This document shows positions 8,661 to 15,448 of a stretch of 17,450 nucleotides of DNA, in pieces. Made by a program: the position numbers and the translations under genes. The DNA is from Flavobacteriaceae bacterium (GTDB lineage: Bacteria; Bacteroidota; Bacteroidia; Flavobacteriales; Flavobacteriaceae): assembly GCA_029245825.1 (NCBI GenBank), contig JAQWON010000064.1, forward strand, positions 1 to 17,450. Direction: 5' to 3'. The notes beneath the pieces were generated by a model that saw only the letters and a program-made list of their open reading frames with translations, had not been told where the DNA came from and ran no database searches. Position 1 is the stretch's first letter; each line of letters opens with the position of its first letter.

Positions 8661-8683
8661 TCAAAAAAACCTTATGTGTGTAA

Positions 8684-8703
8684 TTTTTATAAGCTTATAA
8701 AAA
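8684..8703. promoter_or_regulatory. 20-base perfect palindrome in divergent promoter region
   Basis: Half-sites TTTTTATAAG and CTTATAAAAA meet at the centre with no spacer and no mismatch. It lies in the 88-base interval between the GAF-protein start (8637) and the HYC_CC_PP gene (8726), between two outward-facing TAnnTTTG boxes. The placement suits an operator that controls one or both transcripts. No poly-T tail or gene end makes a terminator likely. AT-richness means chance cannot be dismissed. Confidence 0.35.
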
Positions 8704-8710
8704 ATTAGCT

Positions 8711-8718
8711 TAAATTTG
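8711..8718 (+). promoter_or_regulatory. Possible -7 box for the metal-uptake block
   Basis: TAAATTTG matches the Bacteroidota TAnnTTTG consensus exactly and is the only such box upstream of the plus-strand block. It ends 7 bases before the ATG at 8726, so the transcript would be almost leaderless, which weakens the call. No TTG-type -33 element is seen at the usual distance; the palindrome occupies that place instead. Confidence 0.25.
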
Positions 8719-8725
8719 TAAAATC

Positions 8726-9136
8726 ATGTTTAAAGCAATCCGCATATTATTGTTGTGCATAGTTTTTCTAGCTTCTAATGTTGGATTTGCTTTCAATATT
8801 CATTTTTGCGGAGGTTCCGTATCTGAAATATCATTTATTTGGGATAAAGCAGGTTGTGATATGCCTGATGATCATAAAAACGATTCTCATCAAGACTCCA
8901 AGAACTTTAAAGCTGAAGATTGTTGTAATGATGATATTCTCATAGTTCAAAAAAGTGATCCAGAAAGAATTTCTGTAAAGCAAATAAATAACTTCTCAGA
9001 TAATTTTTCAATTCTTTTCAGTAATGCTTCTTTTGTTAAAGAGGTATTTTTTACCAATTTGAATTTGAAAAAAATAAAGTATCCCCCTCCAGCAAAACTA
9101 TTTTTGCTTTTTAGCTCATTTATCTTTTATGGTTGA
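8726..9136 (+). CDS. HYC_CC_PP-family exported protein
   Basis: 136 residues. Signal peptide at 1-22 (LLLCIVFLASNVGFA), so the mature protein is periplasmic or surface-exposed. It shows the three marks after which this Bacteroidota family is named: a His-aromatic-Cys motif (HFCGG, 26-30), an adjacent Cys pair (66-67, in AEDCCND) and prolines near the C-terminus (PPP, 120-122). Cys44, His50 and His55 lie between, in an Asp/His-rich stretch (DDHKNDSHQD). The spread of Cys and His suggests metal binding; this is inference, the family having no function that I know of. It is the first gene of a plus-strand block with a TonB receptor and an HMA protein, 56 bases ahead of the receptor with no terminator between, so co-transcription is likely. 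No alternative ATG lies upstream in frame. Confidence 0.85.
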   Translation: MFKAIRILLLCIVFLASNVGFAFNIHFCGGSVSEISFIWDKAGCDMPDDHKNDSHQDSKNFKAEDCCNDDILIVQKSDPERISVKQINNFSDNFSILFSNASFVKEVFFTNLNLKKIKYPPPAKLFLLFSSFIFYG

Positions 9137-9192
9137 TTAAATAGTCTCAGATTTTTAAAAATTATTGACTATCAACCTTAAGATATTTATAC

Positions 9193-11415
9193 ATGAAAAA
9201 AATTATTTTAACCACATTAATACTTGCATTTTCACTGATACATGCTCAGGAGAAGGTAAGTGGAACTATTTTATACAAACTTAAAGGGGATGATTATCCT
9301 TTAGAAGGAGCTAGTGTTTATTGGCTAAACACTAATAAAGGGACCATTACTAATTTTTCAGGTGATTTCATAATAGAAAAGACTCAGGAATCAGATTTGT
9401 TAGTAATCAGTTATATCGGTTTTTCATCAGATACTTTAAAACTCAAATCTAGTCCAATTATCCATTTTTTAAAACCAGATGACAGCAATTCTCTTAATGA
9501 GGTTACAGTTCAGAAAAAAAGGAAAACAATACAAAAATCTTATCTAGCAGCCCAGAATATAATGAAAGTTTCTAGTGAAGAACTTTTAAAAGCCGCATGT
9601 TGTAATTTATCAGAAAGTTTTGAAACTAATCCTACAATAGATGTAAATTTTTCAGATGCTTTAACCGGGACTAAGCAAATTAAAATATTGGGCCTTGAAA
9701 GTCCTTACTTGATGATCTCTGAGGAGAACATTCCAATGATTAGAGGCGCTTCACAAGCTTATGGGTTAACTTTTATTCCTGGGACATGGATTGAAAGCAT
9801 TCAAATAACTAAAGGCGCAGGAAGTGTTGTTAATGGCTTTGAAAGTATTTCAGGACAGATAAATACTGAACTCAAAAAACCTTTTAGTGATTTGCCATTA
9901 TTTATTAATCTCTTCGGTTCTCAAATGGGACGTTTGGAGGCTAATGTACATATCAATAAAAAAGTATTTGATCGAATCAGTATGGGGGTATATATTCATA
10001 CAAACAATAATAATGATAGAATGGATCAAAATCAAGATACTTTTTTGGATCGCCCTTTATCAAATCAAATTAATATTATGAACAGATGGCAATATACAAA
10101 TCAAGAAAAAGGATTAGTAAGTTTTTTTACTTGGAGGTATATGCAAGATCAAAAACAAATGGGTGTCCTAGATTTTGATCCATTAAAGCATGCAGGATCT
10201 AATACTTTTTGGGGCAGTGAAATAAAGACCAATCGATTAGATCTTTCTTTTAAAGCAGGTTATGTATTTCCGGATCTTCCTTATCAATCTTTTGGATTTC
10301 AATCAGCTTTTAGCACTCATGATCAGGATTCATATTATGGACTTAGAATCTATGATATATATCATGAAAGTCTTTATAACAACCTACTTTTTAGCTCAAT
10401 AATTGGAAATACAATGAATAAATTTAAAGTTGGAGTGAATTTCAGTTATGATCGATATGTTGAAACAGTTGATAATATTAATTACAACAGAATAGATAGA
10501 TCAATGGGAACTTTTTTTGAGTATACATACAATAATAATTCAGATATCAGTTTTTCTGGTGGCCTTAGATTTGATAACCACAATCGGATGGGAACTTTTA
10601 TAACTCCCAGAATTCATTTTAGATACAACCCATTAGAAAATTTTGTTTTACGAATTTCCTCAGGTTCAGGAAGAAAAATTGCAAATATTTTTGCTGAGAA
10701 TCAAAGAATTTTTGGAACAAATCGTATTATAAATCTTCTTCAAAATGGATCTGGAGTCTATGGATTAGACCCTGAAATCGCTTGGAATTATGGTTTAAGT
10801 ATTATACGAAGTTTTAGGTTTTTAGGGGGAGATTTTGAGCTAGTTGCTGATTACTACATAACTAATTTTAAAAATCAAATTCTTATTGACTGGGAGGAAT
10901 CCAATAAAATTTCTTTCTATAATTTAGAAGGTAAAAGTAGCTCAAAAAGTTTACAGTTAGGATTAGATTTTAGCTACAGAGAATTTCTAACACTTTCTGC
11001 AGCATATAAGAATTATATAATAAAGAGTAATTACAACTCAGGGTATTTATCTAAACCTTTGCAGCCAAGGAATATTATATTTTTTAGTACCGGATTGGAA
11101 TCTACTATTAATAATGGCAGTCAGTGGAAGTGGGATTTAACTATTAATTTTATTGGAGATCAACGACTAGTAAAAACTATTAGAGATCCTGAAAATCTAT
11201 CTTCACCAAAGTATAATTTACTTAATTCTCAAATTACCAGAGTTTTTTCAAGTAAGTTTGAAATTTATTTAGGGGCAGAGAATATTGGCAATTACAAGCA
11301 GATAAATCCAATAATTTCAAGTGAGAATCCATTTAGCTTAAATTTTGATTCGGCACAAATATATGCTCCTATATTTGGGAGGATGATTTATTCTGGATTA
11401 AGATTAAAATTATAA
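9193..11415 (+). CDS. TonB-dependent receptor, probable metal (copper?) importer
   Basis: 740 residues. Signal peptide 1-18 (ending SLIHA), carboxypeptidase-like regulatory domain about 20-95 (VSGTILY, LEGASVYW, LVISYIGF), LNEVTVQ at 101-107 in the usual TonB-box position, plug about 115-230 and a 22-strand-type barrel to the end. Plug landmarks are LSESFETNPTIDV (139-151), LTGTKQIKILGL (157-168), IPGTWIESIQITKG (195-208) and GFESISGQINTEL (215-227). It imports a ligand across the outer membrane using TonB energy. Its only cysteines are the adjacent pair 136-137 (KAACCNLSE), at the start of the plug. Flanking HYC_CC_PP and HMA genes point to a metal ligand, copper being the most likely; that is inference from context. 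It is separated by 26 bases from the next gene's preferred start. Confidence 0.93.
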   Translation: MKKIILTTLILAFSLIHAQEKVSGTILYKLKGDDYPLEGASVYWLNTNKGTITNFSGDFIIEKTQESDLLVISYIGFSSDTLKLKSSPIIHFLKPDDSNSLNEVTVQKKRKTIQKSYLAAQNIMKVSSEELLKAACCNLSESFETNPTIDVNFSDALTGTKQIKILGLESPYLMISEENIPMIRGASQAYGLTFIPGTWIESIQITKGAGSVVNGFESISGQINTELKKPFSDLPLFINLFGSQMGRLEANVHINKKVFDRISMGVYIHTNNNNDRMDQNQDTFLDRPLSNQINIMNRWQYTNQEKGLVSFFTWRYMQDQKQMGVLDFDPLKHAGSNTFWGSEIKTNRLDLSFKAGYVFPDLPYQSFGFQSAFSTHDQDSYYGLRIYDIYHESLYNNLLFSSIIGNTMNKFKVGVNFSYDRYVETVDNINYNRIDRSMGTFFEYTYNNNSDISFSGGLRFDNHNRMGTFITPRIHFRYNPLENFVLRISSGSGRKIANIFAENQRIFGTNRIINLLQNGSGVYGLDPEIAWNYGLSIIRSFRFLGGDFELVADYYITNFKNQILIDWEESNKISFYNLEGKSSSKSLQLGLDFSYREFLTLSAAYKNYIIKSNYNSGYLSKPLQPRNIIFFSTGLESTINNGSQWKWDLTINFIGDQRLVKTIRDPENLSSPKYNLLNSQITRVFSSKFEIYLGAENIGNYKQINPIISSENPFSLNFDSAQIYAPIFGRMIYSGLRLKL

Positions 11416-11441
11416 TTTTGTATAAACAATATTTTATGATT

Positions 11442-11819
11442 ATGAAAAAATTATTATTATTAATGACATTTATTTTATTTATTTCCTTTTCAAAGTCTGA
11501 TTTTATTTCTTCAGTAGAAGATAATTCGAATCAAGTTCAGAAAACAGAAAGAACAAGTTTTGTTGTAAGAGGGAATTGTGAAATGTGTAAGAAAAGAATT
11601 GAAAAAGCTGCCCTTTCTCTAAAGGGAGTAAAAATGGCTACCTGGGATATTCCCTCAAATATGATTGATATAATTTATGACAACAAAAAACTTGAGTTAA
11701 ATGACATTCATAATAAAATTTCAAGTGTAGGGCATGATACAGATAAAGCTAAAGCTAGTAAAGATGTTTATGATGAACTTCCTATGTGTTGTCACTATAG
11801 AACAGAACCTATTCATTAA
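11442..11819 (+). CDS. Exported heavy-metal-associated (HMA) domain protein
   Basis: 125 residues from the ATG at 11442, which begins a clear signal peptide (KKLLLLMTFILFISF). The frame is open back to a TTG at 11418 and has another ATG at 11436; neither improves the signal peptide. An HMA fold covers about 37-100: SFVVRGNCEMCKKRIEKA with the metal-binding Cys46-x-x-Cys49, LKGVKMATWD, and SVGHDTDKA in the place of the usual GY-D loop. The canonical GMTCxxC is changed to GNCEMC. A C-terminal LPMCCHYR carries a Cys pair (116-117) next to His118. HMA proteins of this kind bind Cu(I) or similar soft metals; export puts it in the periplasm, unlike CopZ. It follows the receptor and likely receives or buffers the imported ion. 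Confidence 0.9.
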   Translation: MKKLLLLMTFILFISFSKSDFISSVEDNSNQVQKTERTSFVVRGNCEMCKKRIEKAALSLKGVKMATWDIPSNMIDIIYDNKKLELNDIHNKISSVGHDTDKAKASKDVYDELPMCCHYRTEPIH

Positions 11820-11837
11820 GAGTTAACTCTATTATAA

Positions 11838-11865
11838 AAAAAACCTGTCAATTGACAGGTTTTTT
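11838..11865. terminator. Bidirectional rho-independent terminator
   Basis: A perfect inverted repeat with 14-base arms: AAAAAACCTGTCAA pairs with TTGACAGGTTTTTT. The GC-containing core CCTGTC/GACAGG is flanked by A-runs on one side and T-runs on the other, so it gives a hairpin followed by U's in both directions. It lies between the convergent ends of the HMA gene (stop at 11819) and groEL (stop at 11887) and would end both transcripts. Confidence 0.9.
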
Positions 11866-11886
11866 CTTTTATTGAAAATTACTTTC

Positions 11887-13521
11887 TTACATCATTCCAG
11901 GCATTCCGCCGCCCATTGGTGGCATTGGAGCAGCAGGAGTTTCTTCTTTCACATCAACTAAAGCACATTCAGTAGTCAAAATCATTCCTGCAACAGATGC
12001 TGCATTTTCTATAGCAACACGAGCAACTTTTTTTGGATCAATTATTCCTTCCTTAAGCATATCTACATAAGAACCGTCTTTGGCATTAAATCCAAAGTTT
12101 TTTCCACCTTCAAGTACTTTGGAAACAACAACAGATCCTTCATTTCCAGAATTTTCAGCTATAATTCTAAGCGGGGATTCAACTGATTTTAAAATGATTT
12201 GAATACCAGTTAATTGATCAGAATTTTCAGCTTTTAATTTTGAAAGGTTTTGTTTAGTAGATAATAACGCAACACCTCCACCAGCTACAATTCCTTCTTC
12301 AACTGCTGCCCTTGTAGCATGTAGAGCATCATCTACTCGATCTTTCTTTTCTTTCATTTCAACTTCAGACGGAGCTCCTACATATAGCACAGCAACCCCA
12401 CCAGAAAGTTTTGCTAATCTTTCTTGTAATTTTTCTTTATCATAATCAGAGGTAGTTGTCTCAATTTGTGACTTGATTTGATTCACTCTAGCTTCAATTG
12501 ATTTTGTATCACCTGCACCATTAACAACTGTAGTATTGTCTTTATCAATTGTAACTTTTTCAGCAGTGCCTAACATTTCAATTGTTGTATTTTCAAGTTT
12601 AAATCCTCTTTCTTCTGAAATTACTGTACCTCCTGTCAGGATAGCAATATCTTCTAGCATAGCCTTTCTTCTATCGCCAAATCCAGGGGCTTTAACCGCA
12701 GCAATTTTAAGAGCACCTCTTAGTTTATTTACTACAAGAGTAGCAAGTGCTTCACCGTCAACATCTTCAGCTATTACCAAAAGAGGTTTCCCTGTCTGAG
12801 CTACAGGCTCTAGAATTGGGAGTAAGTCTTTCATGGCTGAAATCTTTTGATCATAAAGAAGTATGTGTGGATTTTCCAGATCAGTTTGCATTTTTTCAGA
12901 ATCTGTTACAAAATAGGGAGATAGATAGCCTCTATCAAACTGCATACCTTCTACCACATCAACATAAGTATCTGTTCCCTTAGCTTCTTCAACTGTAATT
13001 ACACCTTCCTTACCAACTTTTTCAAAAGCTTCAGTAATTAATTTTCCAATTGCCTCATCATTGTTTGCAGAGATACTAGCAACTTGTCTAATTTTTTCAG
13101 AGGAATTACCTACTTCGACAGATTGCTTGCCTAATTCTTTGACAATTTCATTCACGGCAAGGTCAATCCCTTTTTTTAAATCCATTGGGTTAGCACCTGC
13201 AGCAACATTTTTTAAGCCCTCTTTAACTATTGTCTGAGCTAAGATCGTTGCAGTAGTTGTTCCATCACCAGCCAAATCATTAGTTTTGGAGGCAACTTCT
13301 TTAACCATTTGCGCTCCCATGTTTTCTAGCGCATCTTCTAATTCAATCTCTTTAGCAACTGTAACTCCATCTTTAGTTACTTGTGGGGACCCAAAAGATT
13401 TTCCAATTATCACGTTTCTTCCCTTAGGCCCAAGGGTAACTTTAACAGCATTTGCAAGTGCATCTACACCTTTTTTTATACCGTCACGTGCATCTAAATC
13501 AAATTCAATTTTTTTAGCCAT
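11887..13521 (-). CDS. groEL: Chaperonin GroEL (Hsp60)
   Basis: 544 residues, standard length. Hallmarks are VTLGPKGRNV (28-37), NDLAGDGTTTATILAQ with the ATP-contacting GDGTT, LEDIAILTGGTVISEE in the apical and intermediate part, AVEEGIVAGGGVALL, and a C-terminal tail rich in Gly and Met ending GGGMPGMM. GroEL forms the double ring that folds proteins in the cytoplasm with GroES. It lies 18 bases behind groES and is certainly co-transcribed with it. The gene ends at the shared terminator. Nothing is missing or altered in the motifs I checked. Confidence 0.99.
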   Translation of the reverse strand: MAKKIEFDLDARDGIKKGVDALANAVKVTLGPKGRNVIIGKSFGSPQVTKDGVTVAKEIELEDALENMGAQMVKEVASKTNDLAGDGTTTATILAQTIVKEGLKNVAAGANPMDLKKGIDLAVNEIVKELGKQSVEVGNSSEKIRQVASISANNDEAIGKLITEAFEKVGKEGVITVEEAKGTDTYVDVVEGMQFDRGYLSPYFVTDSEKMQTDLENPHILLYDQKISAMKDLLPILEPVAQTGKPLLVIAEDVDGEALATLVVNKLRGALKIAAVKAPGFGDRRKAMLEDIAILTGGTVISEERGFKLENTTIEMLGTAEKVTIDKDNTTVVNGAGDTKSIEARVNQIKSQIETTTSDYDKEKLQERLAKLSGGVAVLYVGAPSEVEMKEKKDRVDDALHATRAAVEEGIVAGGGVALLSTKQNLSKLKAENSDQLTGIQIILKSVESPLRIIAENSGNEGSVVVSKVLEGGKNFGFNAKDGSYVDMLKEGIIDPKKVARVAIENAASVAGMILTTECALVDVKEETPAAPMPPMGGGMPGMM

Positions 13522-13539
13522 TTTTTAAATATTTTACAG

Positions 13540-13818
13540 TTATACAATTGCGAGAATATCATTCTCTTTCATCATTAAATAATCAACTCCTTCTAATTGG
13601 AGTTCAGTTCCAGCATATTTTCCGTAGAGAACCTTGTTACCAACTTTTACAGTAACTGGATTTTCTTTAGTACCTGGACCTACAGCAACTACAGTTCCTT
13701 TTTGAGGTTTTTCTTTTGCAGTATCAGGAATAATTATACCGGAAGATGTTTTCGTTTCTGCAGCAGCAGGCTCTATTAGAACTCTGTCTGCTAGGGGTTG
13801 AATTTTAATTTTACTCAT
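13540..13818 (-). CDS. groES: Co-chaperonin GroES (Hsp10)
   Basis: 92 residues, usual GroES length, with PLADRVLIEPAAAE (8-21), the mobile loop ETKTSSGIIIPDTAKEKP (21-38) that docks on GroEL, GTVVAVGPG, and the VLYGKYAGTEL segment near the C-terminal half. It caps the GroEL cavity during folding. First gene of the groES-groEL pair. Upstream lies a 101-base gap holding a short dyad and an AT palindrome but no CIRCE (TTAGCACTC-N9-GAGTGCTAA) sequence, so HrcA control is not indicated. Confidence 0.98.
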   Translation of the reverse strand: MSKIKIQPLADRVLIEPAAAETKTSSGIIIPDTAKEKPQKGTVVAVGPGTKENPVTVKVGNKVLYGKYAGTELQLEGVDYLMMKENDILAIV

Positions 13819-13886
13819 TTTTTAAAGTTTAATTTGTACATTTTCATAAACCATGCCATTTCAATTTTCAATTAGATTATCTCAAT

Positions 13887-13915
13887 ATTTTAAATTTAAA
13901 ATGACAGTATGTCAT
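13887..13915. promoter_or_regulatory. Dyads upstream of groES: operator or weak secG terminator
   Basis: Two touching symmetric elements lie just past the secG stop (13920) and 69-97 bases ahead of the groES ATG. One is ATGACA-GTA-TGTCAT (13901-13915, 6-base arms around 3 bases). The other is a perfect 16-base palindrome ATTTTAAATTTAAAAT (13887-13902), overlapping the first by two bases. Read on the minus strand, the first could form a short hairpin followed by TTTT, a weak terminator for the secG transcript. Alternatively it is a binding site for a stress regulator of groESL. The rest of the 13819-13919 gap holds no gene and no exact TAnnTTTG box. Confidence 0.4.
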
Positions 13916-13919
13916 GATT

Positions 13920-14267
13920 TTATTGATCAATAGTTTCCTCAGGAATCTCAGGAAGCACTTCAGGAATGCTTTCCATAGTACTTTCTTCGATATTATTTTC
14001 ATTTATGAGGCGAGATTCTAGGTCTTGAGAGTTTTGGTTTAGCGATAAGTTGGAAAGTAAAATAAGAGCTAACAAAAAGGTCGCTAGTATCCATGTACTT
14101 TTATCAAGGAAATCGGATGTTTTTTGGACTCCTCCTAGTTGTTGAGAACTACCTCCAAAGGAAGATGATAAACCACCTCCTTTAGGGTTTTGTACCATTA
14201 CTACTAACACAAGAAGAAAACAAACAAGAATAATTAAACCAACAAAAATTGTAAAACTTGTATTCAT
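13920..14267 (-). CDS. secG: Preprotein translocase subunit SecG
   Basis: 115 residues. The first membrane span covers about 6-25, followed by the conserved loop MVQNPKGGGLSSSFGGSSQQ and VQKTSDFLDKSTW, then a second span about 58-73, and an acidic C-terminal tail ending EIPEETIDQ. SecG assists SecYE-SecA protein export at the inner membrane. The acidic tail makes it longer than the E. coli protein, a usual feature in Bacteroidota. It lies six bases after the TPR-protein gene and ends the miaB-to-secG block. Confidence 0.95.
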   Translation of the reverse strand: MNTSFTIFVGLIILVCFLLVLVVMVQNPKGGGLSSSFGGSSQQLGGVQKTSDFLDKSTWILATFLLALILLSNLSLNQNSQDLESRLINENNIEESTMESIPEVLPEIPEETIDQ

Positions 14268-14273
14268 AACATT

Positions 14274-14927
14274 CTATTCTTTATCTTGAATCTCTTTAAT
14301 TTTTTTTATTTGGACTGCAAAGAAAGCATTTTTTTTTGGATATTTCAAACTCAAAATCCTGTATGCTTTTAATGCTTTTGTATATTTTTTTTGTTTTAAA
14401 AAGATTTTTGCTAAAGTTTCAGTCATTAATTCTTCCGGAGAAAAAACGTTTTCAAGTTCTAGATCACTTATTTCATGATTTTTATCAATTTTAGATATTG
14501 ATGGACTTTTGTCTATAAAATCATCAATTATATCGATTTTATTTTCAAGAGGTATTTTTTCATCTATCACAGAATCTGATTCTTTTTCACTGTATTTAAT
14601 CCATTCAATAAAGCTAAATTTCAGCTTACTCTTATCGATTTCATTTTCTCCTTTTATTGGATACTCACCTGTATCATCAAATCTGAAATTGTCAATAAAT
14701 ACTTTTAAAATTTTCCTATCATTAGTTAGAACGGCAGTTTTGCTTAAAATTTTTTCATAATCATAATGATTTGTGTTTTTTAAAAGCTTTGAGTAATAGA
14801 GCAAAGGAGTTTGAAAATATGGATAGTCTTTAATGATTTTTTCTAAAGCAATTTTGTGTTCCTCATTTTTAGGATTTAATCCATTAATGAGTTTAGAAAA
14901 ATCTTGTGGCGTTTTAACTTCTACCAT
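14274..14927 (-). CDS. TPR-type helical protein of unknown function
   Basis: 217 residues, no signal peptide or membrane span, so probably cytoplasmic. An N-terminal helical part (about 1-85, with IIKDYPYFQTPLLYYSKLL) is joined by an acidic linker (about 113-160, FIEWIKYSEKESD, then Asp/Ile-rich) to one clear TPR-like helical pair at about 167-205 (TETLAKIFLKQKKYTKALKAYRILSLKYPKK). I recognise it as the protein usually found between lptE and secG in Flavobacteriia, where it is called a tetratricopeptide-repeat protein; its job is not known to me. Start ATG overlaps the lptE stop by 7 bases (ATGGTAG), a sign of coupled translation. A role in envelope biogenesis is suggested only by the neighbours. 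Confidence 0.8.
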   Translation of the reverse strand: MVEVKTPQDFSKLINGLNPKNEEHKIALEKIIKDYPYFQTPLLYYSKLLKNTNHYDYEKILSKTAVLTNDRKILKVFIDNFRFDDTGEYPIKGENEIDKSKLKFSFIEWIKYSEKESDSVIDEKIPLENKIDIIDDFIDKSPSISKIDKNHEISDLELENVFSPEELMTETLAKIFLKQKKYTKALKAYRILSLKYPKKNAFFAVQIKKIKEIQDKE

Positions 14928-15448
14928 TTTGCTAATGTCTGATTAAAAATGTCTTGGGTTAATCTTTCAAATATTTCTCTAAGAGCATCATCTTTCACAT
15001 CATAAACTTGTAATTCGCCAGGGAAATCAAAATAAAAAGAAAATTCTCTCTCAAAATTATCATCCTCATTTTTTGTATTTATGTAGCGTATGTTAACGCT
15101 CATAGTAAGTCGATTTTGTGCAGCTGTCAGTTCAGCAGTTGAAGCCATTGGGGTCACACCATATTTAGTTATTTCTCCTTCGTATATAAGATCTCCATCT
15201 TCATTAACAAGATTTAAATTACTTTGGTTTAAGATATAATCTTGAAGAGCTACGGTAAAATCTCTATCAAGACCTGGTTCTACAGTTGACCCTGGTCTAT
15301 TTCCTGCCATATTTTCAAAGTAGTTAACTTGAAATGTTTTTGCTCCTATAGGAATTGATGAGCCTGTAAAAGAATAAATTCCACAACTGATAAAAAATAT
15401 GTGACAAAAAACAATTGATAAATGCAAGAAAACTTTATTATTCATCAT
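14921..15448 (-). CDS. lptE: LPS-assembly lipoprotein LptE
   Basis: 175 residues. A type II signal peptide ends in FISC with the lipidated Cys at 22, followed by GIYSFTGSSIP, typical of the LptE family of Bacteroidota. The body shows QVNYFENMAGNRPG, a DRDFTVALQDYIL helix, LIYEGEITKYGVTP and a C-terminal helical IFERLTQDIFNQTLAKW. LptE sits in the outer membrane as the plug and partner of LptD and inserts LPS into the outer leaflet. Two consecutive ATG codons are possible starts; the second (15445) would give the 8-base ATGAATAA overlap with the upstream gene, the first an 11-base overlap. I keep the longer form without strong preference. Confidence 0.92.
   Translation of the reverse strand: MMNNKVFLHLSIVFCHIFFISCGIYSFTGSSIPIGAKTFQVNYFENMAGNRPGSTVEPGLDRDFTVALQDYILNQSNLNLVNEDGDLIYEGEITKYGVTPMASTAELTAAQNRLTMSVNIRYINTKNEDDNFEREFSFYFDFPGELQVYDVKDDALREIFERLTQDIFNQTLAKW

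Noticed and set aside
8684..8703. Palindrome as a terminator
   Set aside because: It lies between two divergent gene starts, not after a gene end, and its stem has only two G-C pairs.
9887..10081. Second-frame open frame inside the TonB receptor
   Set aside because: Out-of-frame overlap in the barrel region, no recognisable protein.
11418..11441. TTG at 11418 as start of the HMA protein
   Set aside because: It adds eight residues before a typical MKK-hydrophobic signal peptide; the ATG at 11442 is better.
12536..13528. Plus-strand open frames inside groEL
   Set aside because: They are antisense to a fully conserved gene, have no recognisable domain and reflect the codon bias of groEL.
13819..13919. 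CIRCE/HrcA or HspR-type operator ahead of groES
   Set aside because: Neither TTAGCACTC-N9-GAGTGCTAA nor CTTGAGT-N7-ACTCAAG is present on either strand.
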